Shown here in pieces: positions 11,172-23,900 of a stretch of DNA of 64,000 nucleotides. The DNA comes from Amphibalanus amphitrite (Eukaryota > Arthropoda > Thecostraca > Balanomorpha > Balanidae): NCBI RefSeq assembly GCF_019059575.1, contig NW_024881826.1:124001-188000 (forward strand), given 5' to 3'. The notes under the pieces were generated by a model. It worked only from the letters and a program-made list of their open reading frames with translations. It did not search any database and was not told the DNA's origin. Numbering within the stretch: the stretch's first letter is position 1; every line of letters starts with the position of its first letter. A program made the translations under genes and the position numbers.

Positions 11172-11456
11172 GCAGCTTCTCCCAACAGCTGTGACCATTT
11201 CAAGTTAAACTGATTTCCGGACCGGAGCGATGTACCTATTGCTTATGAAGATAACCGTATATTACTTCATTTTATACCTACAATAACTAGAAAATAAGAA
11301 CAAACTCTGTTCAACTAGAAACATACCAAAAATTAGCATTTTTCTTATGGAGTACACACTACAGTTCTGGTGAGAAAATAGCATATGTTCTACTTAGGAA
11401 CTCAGACATTGGATGCATCACTGATGCATGATAGGAAAAAAGTAAAGGGTGCATAC

Positions 11457-11542
11457 CTGACATTGATGATGCCCAGGACATCAGATGTAATATACCGGAG
11501 AATGACTGCATTTGTGATGAATGTGAACACTCGGTAGGTTAT
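11457..11542 (-). CDS. RFT1: RFT1-like second exon
   Basis: The acceptor is TTTCAG before ATAACC and the donor is GTCAG then GTATGC. The 86 bp encode ITYRVFTFITNAVILRYI followed by TSDVLGIINVR. It aligns residue by residue with the N-terminal RFT1 block LFRLITFVLNAFILRFL...GVVNVR, including the invariant NVR. It is too short to show up as a long ORF. Confidence 0.88.
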
Positions 11543-11606
11543 CTGAAAGACATTTCATAGGTATAGCTTCAGCATCAATATGTGCAACACAGACCATGCT
11601 GTTCTG

Positions 11607-11894
11607 GGCCCTGTTTCACCGGTGATAGCAGCATGCTGCTATCACACGTGTCAAATTGGATTTCCATGGAAACATCAGCAAACCATGCCGCCGTCAATCT
11701 GTGTGATGTCATCAAATATTGCTGCCAACAGCATCACGGCCGTGCGATCAAACACATCGCATTCAACGAAACAGCAACTCTGTTCCAAACGCAGCTCACG
11801 GATTACACGAAACGTCATTAGTGTGACCTCATAACATTACGTCAGCTCGCGCAATTTGATAGTAGCGTGCTGCTATCAACGGTGAAACAGGGCC
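11607..11894. mobile_element. 288-bp Harbinger-like MITE
   Basis: TIRs are GGCCCTGTTTCACC and GGTGAAACAGGGCC, with a 3-bp duplication CTG on each side (11,604-11,606 and 11,895-11,897). Subterminal inverted GATAGCAGCATGCTGCTATC blocks are present at both ends. A 3-bp duplication with G-rich TIRs fits PIF/Harbinger. Confidence 0.82.
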
Positions 11895-11925
11895 CTGGTC
11901 TCCGCAGCATATAGGTGCTTCATTG

Positions 11926-12175
11926 GTGGAAAATCCCAGGGGGTGCTACAAGCCCCTAATTATCCACCCGTTTTTTATTTTAAGTTCCATCCAGTACCAG
12001 TATGAGTGTTTATGGCTTGGAAGGTAGGTGAAACATTTCATTATTGTAATTTTAATCTTTTGAGACCTGAATTTCAACATTCTCTTGAGAGCCTGAGAGC
12101 ATTCATGCCAAGGTTTCGGAGTCTGTTTCATGATAAAGAGACAATACTTATAATGGAGTCAACTTGTGGGTCTCT
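11926..12175 (+). repeat. About 250-bp direct repeat, copy 2
   Basis: Second copy of the repeat at 4,895-5,170, in the same orientation. It adjoins the inner border of the MULE-like element's right TIR. Confidence 0.8.
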
Positions 12176-12388
12176 ACCGCTGAATAAAAAGGTTAATCAT
12201 CAAAATATTATCACAATCACCCAGCGACACACATATACAGCAACACAGCCCCAACAACACAGCCCAATACCACGGACAGCCAACAAACAAGCAGTGATGT
12301 AGGCGTGTTCAAAAAGTTAATATGCAGCTGTCGACACTAAATAGTCGGTGATTTTCCGTTAGAAATTTTGCGCAAACACCATCTGTAT
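12176..12388 (-). repeat. Inner part of the right TIR of the MULE-like element
   Basis: From about 12,200 it is the reverse complement of 1,160 back to about 990. It ends at CATCTGTAT (12,380-12,388), where the foldback element interrupts it. The TIR resumes at 25,278 with the same 9-mer. Confidence 0.85.
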
Positions 12389-12803
12389 ATGTAACGGAAG
12401 TTAGCAGGGATTCAGCAGGGGTTCAGCAGGGATTCAGCAGGGATCGACGGCCCCTACGATTTCGCTGAATTTTGGTGGAGAGGTGCAGAATGGTGTCCTC
12501 TATCGAAAATCCTAGTGCCAAAATGCGGGGAATCCATCAGGGGGGCCACAAATCCCAAAAAACAGTATGCCCTCAGGGCACAATCGACGAACTTTGAAAA
12601 CCATACTTCTAGCCGTCAAAACAGCTAAAAATGCACGTCATTCGAAAGAGGACAAAATTTTACATGCAACGGTACCAAATTTAGGGGGCTAGCGCCCCCC
12701 TGAACCGAACAAAACAGCTTCAAATATATGGGCCCGGGAGTATGCCCTCGGGGCATAAATAAACGTTTTCAACAATTTCAGGCCTATAACATCGACAAAA
12801 TCC
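12389..12803 (+). repeat. Outer (non-tandem) domain of left foldback arm
   Basis: Begins with short repeats around GATTCAGCAGGG. It contains a CCCTCAGGGCA near-palindrome and a GTATGCCCTCGGGGCATA palindrome. It is matched by the reverse complement of 24,862-25,277 at about 97% identity. Confidence 0.88.
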
Positions 12804-15800
12804 AGCAATATGCACATCATTGGAAAGAGCGTAATTTCCCAAACAAAAAACCCAAGTAACATTTTTCGATGGGGCCCACCTGGGGCCCACGGGACCCAAT
12901 TGAAATTTGGGGCCCAATGGGGCGGCCCCTACGATTTTCTTCAAAATTTGCACAGACACTCTCCTGGGCCCCCTCTTCAATCTGGCTGAAGAAACCTACC
13001 GGGGAATCCAAAGGAAGGGGCCCAAAGAGGGCCCCAAAGAGGCCCCTTCTAAGTATTGCCCCTAATTTCGCGACCAACCCCGGCAATATGCACATCATTG
13101 GAAAGAGCGTAATTTCCCAAACAAAAAACCCAAGTAACATTTTTCGATGGGGCCCACCTGGGGCCCACGGGACCCAATTGAAATTTGGGGCCCAATGGGG
13201 CGGCCCCTACGATTTTCTTCAAAATTTGCACAGACACTCTCCTGGGCCCCCTCTTCAATCTGGCTGAAGAAACCTACCGGGGAATCCAAAGGAAGGGGCC
13301 CAAAGAGGGCCCCAAAGAGGCCCCTTCTAAGTATTGCCCCTAATTTCGCGACCAACCCCGGCAATATGCACATCATTGGAAAGAGCGTAATTTCCCAAAC
13401 AAAAAAACCCAAGTAACATTTTTCGATGGGGCCCACCTGGGGCCCACGGGACCCAATTGAAATTTGGGGCCCAATGGGGCGGCCCCTACGATTTTCTTCA
13501 AAATTTGCACAGACACTCTCCTGGGCCCCCTCTTCAATCTGGCTGAAGAAACCTACCGGGGAAACCAAAGGAAGGGGCCCAAAGAGGGCCCCAAAGAGGC
13601 CCTTTCTAAGTATTGCCCCTAATTTCGCGACCAACCCCGGCAATATGCACATCATTGGAAAGAGCGTAATTTCCCAAACAAAAAACCCAAGTAACATTTT
13701 TCGATGGGGCCCACCTGGGGCCCACGGGACCCAATTGAAATTTGGGGCCCAATGGGGCGGCCCCTACGATTTTCTTCAAAATTTGCACAGACACTCTCCT
13801 GGGCCCCCTCTTCAATCTGGCTGAAGAAACCTACCGGGGAATCCAAAGGAAGGGGCCCAAAGAGGGCCCCAAAGAGGCCCTTTCTAAGTATTGCCCCTAA
13901 CTTTGCGACCAACCCCGGCAATATGCACATCATTGGAAAGAGCATAATTTCCCAAACAAAAAACCCAAGTAATATTTTTCGATGGGGCCCACCTGGGGCC
14001 CACCGGACCCAATTGAAATTTGGGGCCCAATGGGGCGGCCCCTACGATTTTCTTCAAAATTTGCACAGACACTCTCCTGGGCCCCCTCTTCAATCTGGCT
14101 GAAGAAACCTACCGGGGAATCCAAAGGAAGGGGCCCAAAGAGGGCCCCAAAGAGGCCCTTTCTAAGTATTGCCCCTAATTTCGCGACCAACCCCGGCAAT
14201 ATGCACATCATTGGAAAGAGCGTAATTTCCCAAACAAAAAACCCAAGTAACATTTTTCGATAGGGCCCACCTGGGGCCCACGGGACCCAATTGAAATTTG
14301 GGGCCCAATGGGGCGGCCCCTACGATTTTCTTCAAAATTTGCACAGACACTCTCCTGGGCCCCCTCTTCAATCTGGCTGAGGAAACCTACCGGGGAATCC
14401 AAAGGAAGGGGCCCAAAGAGGGCCCACAAGAGGCCCTTTCTAAGTATTGCCCCTAATTTCGCGACCAACCCCGGCAATATGCACATCATTGGAAAGAGCG
14501 TAATTTCCCAAACAAAAAACCCAAGTAACATTTTTCGATGGGGCCCACCTGGGGCCCACGGGACCCAATTGAAATTTGGGGCCCAATGGGGCGGCCCCTA
14601 CGATTTTCTTCAAAATTTGCACAGACACTCTCCTGGGCCCCCTCTTCAATCTGGCTGAAGAAACCTACCGGGGAATCCAAAGGAAGGGGCCCAAAGAGGG
14701 CCCCAAAGAGGCCCTTTCTAAGTATTGCCCCTAACTTTGCGACCAACCCCGGCAATATGCACATCATTGGAAAGAGCGTAATTTCCCAAACAAAAAACCC
14801 AAGTAACATTTTTCGATGGGGCCCACCTGGGGCCCACGGGACCCAATTGAAATTTGGGGCCCAATGGGGCGGCCCCTACGATTTTCTTCAAAATTTGCAC
14901 AGACACTCTCCTGGGCCCCCTCTTCAATCTGGCTGAAGAAACCTACCGGGGAATCCAAAGGAAGGGGCCCAAAGAGGGCCCCAAAGAGGCCCTTTCTAAA
15001 TATTGCCCCTAATTTCGCGACCAACCCCGGCAATATGCACATCATTGGAAAGAGCGTAATTTCCCAAACAAAAAACCCAAGTAACATTTTTCGATGGGGC
15101 CCACCTGGGGCCCACGGGACCCAATTGAAATTTTGGGCCCAATGGGGCGGCCCCTACGATTTTCTTCAAAATTTGCACAGACACTCTCCTGGGCCCCCTC
15201 TTCAATCTGGCTGAAGAAACCTACCGGGGAATCCAAAGCAAGGGGCCCAAAGAGGGCCCCAAAGAGGCCCCTTCTAAGTATTGCCCCTAATTTCGCGACC
15301 AACCCCGGCAATATGCACATCATTGGAAAGAGCGTAATTTCCCAAACAAAAAACCCAGGTAACATTTTTCGATGGGGCCCACCTGGGGCCCACGGGACCC
15401 AATTGAAATTTGGGGCCCAATGGGGCGGCCCCTACGATTTTCTTCAAAATTTGCACAGACACTCTCCTGGGCCCCCTCTTCAATCTGGCGGAAGAAACCT
15501 ACCGGGGAATCCAAAGGAAGGGGCCCAAAGAGGGCCCCAAAGAGGCCCTTTCTAAGTATTGCCCCTAATTTCGCGACCAACCCCGGCAATATGCACATCA
15601 TTGGAAAGAGCGTAATTTCCCAAACAAAAAACCCAAGTAACATTTTTCGATGGGGCCCACCTGGGGCCCACGGGACCCAATTGAAATTTGGGGCCCAATG
15701 GGGCGGCCCCTACGATTTTCTTCAAAATTTGCACAGACACTCTCCTGGGCCCCCTCTTCAATCTGGCTGAAGAAACCTACCGGGGAATCCAAAGGAAGGG

Positions 15801-17905
15801 GCCCAAAGAGGGCCCCAAAGAGGCCCTTTCTAAGTATTTCCCCTAATTTCGCGACCAACCCCGGCAATATGCATATCATTGGAAAGAGCGTAATTTCCCA
15901 AACAAAAAACCCAAGTAACATTTTTCGATGGGGCCCACCTGGGGCCCACGGGACCCAATTGAAATTTGGGGCCCAATGGGGCGGCCCCTACGATTTTCTT
16001 CAAAATTTGCACAGACACTCTCCTGGGCCCCCTCTTCAATCTGGCTGAAGAAACCTACCGGGGAATCCAAAGGAAGGGGCCCAAAGAGGGCCCCAAAGAG
16101 GCCTTTTCTAAGTATTGCCCCTAATTTCGCGACCAACCCCGGCAATATGCACATCATTGGAAAGAGCGTAATTTCCCAAACAAAAAACCCAAGTAACATT
16201 TTTCGATGGGGCCCACCTGGGGCCCACGGGACCCAATTGAAATTTGGGGCCCAATGGGGCGGCCCCTACGATTTTCTTCAAAATTTGCACAGACACTCTC
16301 CTGGGCCCCCTCTTCAATCTGGCTGAAGAAACCTACCGGGGAATCCAAAGGAAGGGGCCCAAAGAGGGCCCCAAAGAGGCCCTTTCTAAGTATTGCCCCT
16401 AATTTCGCGACCAACCCCGGCAATATGCACATCATTGGAAAGAGCGTAATTTCCCAAACAAAAAACCCAAGTAACATTTTTCGATGGGGCCCACCTGGGG
16501 CCCACGGGACCCAATTGAAATTTGGGGCCCAATGGGGCGGCCCCTACGATTTTCTTCAAAATTTGCACAGACACTCTCCTGGGCCCCCTCTTCAATCTGG
16601 CTGAAGAAACCTACCGGGGAATCCAAAGGAAGGGGCCCAAAGAGGGCCCCAAAGAGGCCCTTTCTAAGTATTTCCCCTAATTTCGCGACCAACCCCGGCA
16701 ATATGCATATCATTGGAAAGAGCGTAATTTCCCAAACAAAAAACCCAAGTAACATTTTTCGATGGGGCCCACCTGGGGCCCACGGGACCCAATTGAAATT
16801 TGGGGCCCAATGGGGCGGCCCCTACGATTTTCTTCAAAATTTGCACAGACACTCTCCTGGGCCCCCTCTTCAATCTGGCTGAAGAAACCTACCGGGGAAT
16901 CCAAAGGAAGGGGCCCAAAGAGGGCCCCAAAGAGGCCTTTTCTAAGTATTGCCCCTAATTTCGCGACCAACCCCGGCAATATGCACATCATTGGAAAGAG
17001 CGTAATTTCCCAAACAAAAAACCCAAGTAACATTTTTCGATGGGGCCCACCTGGGGCCCACGGGACCCAATTGAAATTTGGGGCCCAATGGGGCGGCCCC
17101 TACGATTTTCTTCAAAATTTGCACAGACACTCTCCTGGGCCCCCTCTTCAATCTGGCTGAAGAAACCTACCGGGGAATCCAAAGGAAGGGGCCCAAAGAG
17201 GGCCCCAAAGAGGCCCTTTCTATGTATTGCCCCTAATTTCGCGACCAACCCCGGCAATATGCACATCATTGGAAAGAGCGTAATTTCCCAAACAAAAAAC
17301 CCAAGTAACATTTTTCGATGGGGCCCACCTGGGGCCCACGGGACCCAATTGAAATTTGGGGCCCAATGGGGCGGCCCCTACGATTTTCTTCAAAATTTGC
17401 ACAGACACTCTCCTGGGCCCCCTCTTCAATCTGGCTGAAGAAACCTACCGGGGAATCCAAAGGAAGGGGCCCAAAGAGGGCCCCAAAGAGGCCCTTTCTA
17501 AGTATTGCCCCTAATTTCGCGACCAACCCCGGCAATATGCACATCATTGGAAAGAGCGTAATTTCCCAAACAAAAAACCCAAGTAACATTTTTCGATGGG
17601 GCCCACCTGGGGCCCACGGGACCAAATTGAAATTTGGGGCCCAATGGGGCGGCCCCTACGATTTTCTTCAAAATTTGCACAGACACTCTCCTGGGCCCCC
17701 TCTTCAATCTGGCTGAAGAAACATACCGGGGAATCCAAAGGAAGGGGCCCAAAGAGGGCCCCAAAGAGGCCCTTTCTAAGTATTGCCCCTAATTTCGCGA
17801 CCAACCCCGGCAATATGCACAACATTGGAAAGAGCGTAATTTCCCAAACAAAAACCCAAGTAACATTTTTCGATGGGGCCCACCTGGGGCCCACGGGACC
17901 CAATT
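12804..17905 (+). repeat. 278-bp tandem array, left arm (about 18 copies)
   Basis: A GATGGGGCCCACCTGGGGCC block recurs every 278 bp: 12,868, 13,146, 13,425, 13,703 and so on to 17,872. Occasional 1-bp indels shift it by one, and the copy at 14,259 has GATAGGGCCC. Copies are about 98-99% identical. Each unit has several GGGCCC palindromes. Because 278 is not a multiple of three, reading frames shift every copy and no long ORF runs through. Confidence 0.95.
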
Positions 17906-17926
17906 CAATTGAAATTGAAATTGCCG
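17900..17926. repeat. Centre of the foldback: asymmetric arm junction
   Basis: The left array stops after CACGGGACCCAATT. About 18 bp of stuttered CAATTGAAATTG-like sequence follows, then the right array begins in a different phase of the unit at CCGGGGTTGGTCGC. There is no unique spacer or loop sequence. Confidence 0.9.
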
Positions 17927-20900
17927 GGGTTGGTCGCAAAATTAGGGGCAATACTTAGAAAGGGCCTCTTTGGGGCCCTCTTTGGGCCCCTTCCTTTGGA
18001 TTCCCCGGTAGGTTTCTTCAGCCAGATTGAAGAGGGGGCCCAGGAGAGTGTCTGTGCAAATTTTGAAGAAAATCGTAGGGGCCGCCCCATTGGGCCCCAA
18101 ATTTCAATTGGGTCCCGTGGGCCCCAGGTGGGCCCCATCGAAAAATGTTACTTGGGTTTTTTGTTTGGGAAATTACGCTCTTTCCAATGATGTGCATATT
18201 GCTGGGGTTGGTCGCGAAATTAGGGGCAATACTTAGAAAGGGCCTCTTTGGGGCCCTCTTTGGGCCCCTTCCTTTGGATTCCCCGGTAGGTTTCTTCAGC
18301 CAGATTGAAGAGGGGGCCCAGGAGAGTGTCTGTGCAAATTTTGAAGAAAATCGTAGGGGCCGCCCCATTGGGCCCCAAATTTCAATTGGGTCCCGTGGGC
18401 CCCAGGTGGGCCCCATCGAAAAATGTTACTTGGGTTTTTTGTTTGGGAAATTACGCTCTTTCCAATGATGTGCATATTGCCGGGGTTGGTCGCAAAATTA
18501 GGGGCAATACTTAGAAAGGGCCTCTTTGGGGCCCTCTTTGGGCCCCTTCCTTTGGATTCCCCGGTAGGTTTCTTCAGCCAGATTGAAGAGGGGGCCCAGG
18601 AGAGTGTCTGTGCAAATTTTGAAGAAAATCGTAGGGGCCGCCCCATTGGGCCCCAAATTTCAATTGGGTCCCGTGGGCCCCAGGTGGGCCCCATCGAAAA
18701 ATGTTACTTGGGTTTTTTGTTTGGGAAATTACGCTCTTTCCAATGATGTGCATATTGCCGGGGTTGGTCGCGAAATTAGGGGCAATACTTAGAAAGGGCC
18801 TCTTTGGGGCCCTCTTTGGGCCCCTTCCTTTGGATTCCCCGGTAGGTTTCTTCAGCCAGATTGAAGAGGGGGCCCAGGAGAGTGTCTGTGCAAATTTTGA
18901 AGAAAATCGTAGGGGCCGCCCCATTGGGCCCCAAATTTCAATTGGGTCCCGTGGGCCCCAGGTGGGCCCCATCGAAAAATGTTACTTGGGTTTTTTGTTT
19001 GGGAAATTACGCTCTTTCCAATGATGTGCATATTGCCGGGGTTGGTCGCAAAATTAGGGGCAATACTTAGAAAGGGCCTCTTTGGGGCCCTCTTTGGGCC
19101 CCTTCCTTTGGATTCCCCGGTAGGTTTCTTCAGCCAGATTGAAGAGGGGGCCCAGGAGAGTGTCTGTGCAAATTTTGAAGAAAATCGTAGGGGCCGCCCC
19201 ATTGGGCCCCAAATTTCAATTGGGTCCCGTGGGCCCCAGGTGGGCCCCATCGAAAAATGTTACTTGGGTTTTTTGTTTGGGAAATTACGCTCTTTCCAAT
19301 GATGTGCATATTGCCGGGGTTGGTCGCGAAATTAGGGGCAATACTTAGAAAGGGCCTCTTTGGGGCCCTCTTTGGGCCCCTTCCTTTGGATTCCCCGGTA
19401 GGTTTCTTCAGCCAGATTGAAGAGGGGGCCCAGGAGAGTGTCTGTGCAAATTTTGAAGAAAATCGTAGGGGCCGCCCCATTGGGCCCCAAATTTCAATTG
19501 GGTCCCGTGGGCCCCAGGTGGGCCCCATCGAAAAATATTACTTGGGTTTTTTGTTTGGGAAATTACGCTCTTTCCAATGATGTGCATATTGCCGGGGTTG
19601 GTCGCGAAATTAGGGGCAATACTTAGAAAGGGCCTCTTTGGGGCCCAATTTGGGCCCCTTCCTTTGGATTCCCCGGTAGGTTTCTTCAGCCAGATTGAAG
19701 AGGGGGCCCAGGAGAGTGTCTGTGCAAATTTTGAAGAAAATCGTAGGGGCCGCCCCATTGGGCCCCAAATTTCAATTGGGTCCCGTGGGCCCCAGGTGGG
19801 CCCCATCGAAAAATGTTACTTGGGTTTTTTGTTTGGGAAATTACGCTCTTTCCAATGATGTGCATATTGCCGGGGTTGGTCGCGAAATTAGGGGCAATAC
19901 TTAGAAAGGGCCTCTTTGGGGCCCTCTATGGGCCCCTTCCTTTGGATTCCCCGGTAGGTTTCTTCAGCCAGATTGAAGAGAGGGCCCAGGAGAGTGTCTG
20001 TGCAAATTTTGAAGAAAATCGTAGGGGCCGCCCCATTGGGCCCCAAATTTCAATTGGGTCCCGTGGGCCCCAGGTGGGCCCCATCGAAAAATGTTACTTG
20101 GGTTTTTTGTTTGGGAAATTACGCTCTTTCCAATGATGTGCATATTGCCGGGGTTGGTCGCGAAATTAGGGGCAATACTTAGAAAGGGCCTCTTTGGGGC
20201 CCTCTTTGGGCCCCTTCCTTTGGATTCCCCGGTAGGTCTCTTCAGCCAGATTGAAGAGGGGGCCCAGGAGAGTGTCTGTGCAAATTTTGAAGAAAATCGT
20301 AGGGGCCGCCCCATTGGGCCCCAAATTTCAATTGGGTCCCGTGGGCCCCAGGTGGGCCCCATCGAAAAATGTTACTTGGGTTTTTTGTTTGGGAAATTAC
20401 GCTCTTTCCAATGATGTGCATATTGCCGGGGTTGGTCGCGAAATTAGGGGCAATACTTAGAAAGGGCCTCTTTGGGCCCCTTCCTTTGGATTCCCCGGTA
20501 GGTTTCTTCAGCCAGATTGAAGAGGGGGCCCAGGAGAGTGTCTGTGCAAATTTTGAAGAAAATCGTAGGGGCCGCCCCATTGGGCCCCAAATTTCAATTG
20601 GGTCCCGTGGGCCCCAGGTGGGCCCCATCGAAAAATGTTACTTGGGTTTTTTGTTTGGGAAATTACGCTCTTTCCAATGATGTGCATATTGCCGGGGTTG
20701 GTCGCGAAATTAGGGGCAATACTTAGAAAGGGCCTCTTTGGGGCCCTCTTTGGGCCCCTTCCTTTGGATTCCCCGGTAGGTTTCTTCAGCCAGATTGAAG
20801 AGGGGGCCCAGGAGAGTGTCTGTGCAAATTTTGAAGAAAATCGTAGGGGCCGCCCCATTGGGCCCCAAATTTCAATTGGGTCCCGTGGGCCCCAGGTGGG

Positions 20901-23900
20901 CCCCATCGAAAAATGTTACCTGGGTTTTTTGTTTGGGAAATTACGCTCTTTCCAATGATGTGCATATTGCCGGGGTTGGTCGCGAAATTAGGGGCAATAC
21001 TTAGAAAGGGCCTCTTTGGGGCCCTCTTTGGGCCCCTTCCTTTGGATTCCCCGGTAGGTCTCTTCAGCCAGATTGAAGAGGGGGCCCAGGAGAGTGTCTG
21101 TGCAAATTTTGAAGAAAATCGTAGGGGCCGCCCCATTGGGCCCCAAATTTCAATTGGGTCCCGTGGGCCCCAGGTGGCCCCATCGAAAAATGTTACTTGG
21201 GTTTTTTGTTTGGGAAATTACGCTCTTTCCAATGATGTGCATATTGCCGGGGTTGGTCGCGAAATTAGGGGCAATACTTAGAAAGGGCCTCTTTGGGGCC
21301 CTCTTTGGGCCCTTTCCTTTGGATTCCCCGGTAGGTTTCTTCAGCCAGATTGAAGAGGGGGCCCAGGAGAGTGTTTTTGCAAATTTTGAAGAAAATCGTA
21401 GGGGCCGCCCCATTGGGCCCCAAATTTCAATTGGGTCCCGTGGGCCCCAGGTGGGCCCCATCGAAAAATGTTACTTGGGTTTTTTGTTTGGGAAATTACG
21501 CTCTTTCCAATGATGTGCATATTGCCGGGGTTGGTCGCAAAATTAGAGGCAATACTTAGAAGGGGCCTCTTTGGGGCCCTCTTTGGGCCCCTTCCTTTGG
21601 ATTCCCCGGTAGGTTTCTTCAGCCAGATTGAAGAGGGGGCCCAGGAGAGTGTCTGTGCAAATTTTGAAGAAAATCGTAGGGGCCGCCCCATTGGGCCCCA
21701 AATTTCAATTTGGTCCCGTGGGCCCCAGGTGGGCCCCATCGAAAAATGTTACTTGGGTTTTTTGTTTGGGAAATTACGCTCTTTCCAATGATGTGCATAT
21801 TGCCGGGGTTGGTCGCAAAATTAGGGGCAATACTTAGAAAGGGCCTCTTTGGGGCCCTCTTTGGGCCCCTTCCTTTGGATTCCCCGGTAGGTTTCTTCAG
21901 CCAGATTGAAGAGGGGGCCCAGGAGAGTGTCTGTGCAAATTTTGAAGAAAATCGTAGGGGCCGCCCCATTGGGCCCCAAATTTCAATTGGGTCCCGTGGG
22001 CCCCAGGTGGGCCCCATCGAAAAATGTTACCTGGGTTTTTTGTTTGGGAAATTACGCTCTTTCCAATGATGTGCATATTGCCGGGGTTGGTCGCGAAATT
22101 AGGGGCAATACTTAGAAAGGGCCTCTTTGGGGCCCTCTTTGGGCCCCTTCCTTTGGATTCCCCGGTAGGTCTCTTCAGCCAGATTGAAGAGGGGGCCCAG
22201 GAGAGTGTCTGTGCAAATTTTGAAGAAAATCGTAGGGGCCGCCCCATTGGGCCCCAAATTTCAATTGGGTCCCGTGGGCCCCAGGTGGGCCCCATCGAAA
22301 AATGTTACTTGGGTTTTTTGTTTGGGAAATTACGCTCTTTCCAATGATGTGCATATTGCCGGGGTTGGTCGCGAAATTAGGGGCAATACTTAGAAAGGGC
22401 CTCTTTGGGGCCCTCTTTGGGCCCCTTCCTTTGGATTCCCCGGTAGGTTTCTTCAGCCAGATTGAAGAGGGGGCCCAGGAGAGTGTTTGTGCAAATTTTG
22501 AAGAAAATCGTAGGGGCCGCCCCATTGGGCCCCAAATTTCAATTGGGTCCCGTGGGCCCCAGGTGGGCCCCATCGAAAAATGTTACTTGGGTTTTTTGTT
22601 TGGGAAATTACGCTCTTTCCAATGATGTGCATATTGCCGGGGTTGGTCGCAAAATTAGAGGCAATACTTAGAAGGGGCCTCTTTGGGGCCCTCTTTGGGC
22701 CCCTTCCTTTGGATTCCCCGGTAGGTTTCTTCAGCCAGATTGAAGAGGGGGCCCAGGAGAGTGTCTGTGCAAATTTTGAAGAAAATCGTAGGGGCCGCCC
22801 CATTGGGCCCCAAATTTCAATTTGGTCCCGTGGGCCCCAGGTGGGCCCCATCGAAAAATGTTAGTTGGGTTTTTTGTTTGGGAAATTACGCTCTTTCCAA
22901 TGATGTGCATATTGCCGGGGTTGGTCGCGAAATTAGGGGCAATACTTAGAAAGGGCCTCTTTGGGGCCCTCTTTGGGCCCCTTCCTTTGGATTCCCCGGT
23001 AGGTTTCTTCAGCCAGATTGAAGAGGGGGCCCAGGAGAGTGTCTGTGCAAATTTTGAAGAAAATCGTAGGGGCCGCCCCATTGGGCCCCAAATTTCAATT
23101 GGGTCCCGTGGGCCCCAGGTGGGCCCCATCGAAAAATGTTACTTGGGTTTTTTGTTTGGGAAATTACGCTCTTTCCAATGATGTGCATATTGCCGGGGTT
23201 GGTCGCAAAATTAGGGGCAATACTTAGAAAGGGCCTCTTTGGGGCCCTCTTTGGGCCCCTTCCTTTGGATTCCCCGGTAGGTTTCTTCAGCCAGATTGAA
23301 GAGGGGGCCCAGGAGAGTGTCTGTGCAAATTTTGAAGAAAATCGTAGGGGCCGCCCCATTGGGCCCCAAATTTCAATTGGGTCCCGTGGGCCCCAGGTGG
23401 GCCCCATCGAAAAATGTTACTTGGGTTTTTTGTTTGGGAAATTACGCTCTTTCCAATGATGTGCATATTGCCGGGGTTGGTCGCAAAATTAGGGGCAATA
23501 CTTAGAAAGGGCCTCTTTGGGGCCCTCTTTGGGCCCCTTCCTTTGGATTCCCCGGTAGGTTTCTTCAGCCAGATTGAAGAGGGGGCCCAGGAGAGTGTCT
23601 GTGCAAATTTTGAAGAAAATCGTAGGGGCCGCCCCATTGGGCCCCAAATTTCAATTGGGTCCCGTGGGCCCCAGGTGGGCCCCATCGAAAAATATTACTT
23701 GGGTTTTTTGTTTGGGAAATTACGCTCTTTCCAATGATGTGCATATTGCCGGGGTTGGTCGCGAAATTAGGGGCAATACTTAGAAAGGGCCTCTTTGGGG
23801 TCCTCTTTGGGCCCCTTCCTTTGGATTCCCCGGTAGGTTTCTTCAGCCAGATTGAAGAGGGGGCCCAGGAGAGTGTCTGTGCAAATTTTGAAGAAAATCG

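Larger units (their letters stand above)
7135..11542 (-). pseudogene. RFT1: RFT1-like gene copy (ER membrane protein of N-glycosylation), incomplete and with an internal stop
   Basis: Seven exons on the minus strand, each with GT donor and AG acceptor, give about 465 residues that align colinearly with animal RFT1 (about 540 residues). RFT1 is a polytopic ER membrane protein of the MOP/MATE-like flippase superfamily, linked to the dolichol-oligosaccharide step of N-glycosylation. Diagnostic blocks seen include [53 protein letters not shown] and HVAVGA. Reading frames are conserved across the splice junctions of the last five exons. Defects: no exon was found for the roughly 40 residues between 11,457 and 10,255, where two MITEs now sit; no N-terminal exon was found; and exon 5 has an in-frame TGA at 9,725-9,723. 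The whole copy lies inside the MULE-like insertion. It is probably a captured and decayed copy. A functional gene with a sequencing error and unrecognised short exons is less likely but possible. Confidence 0.85.
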
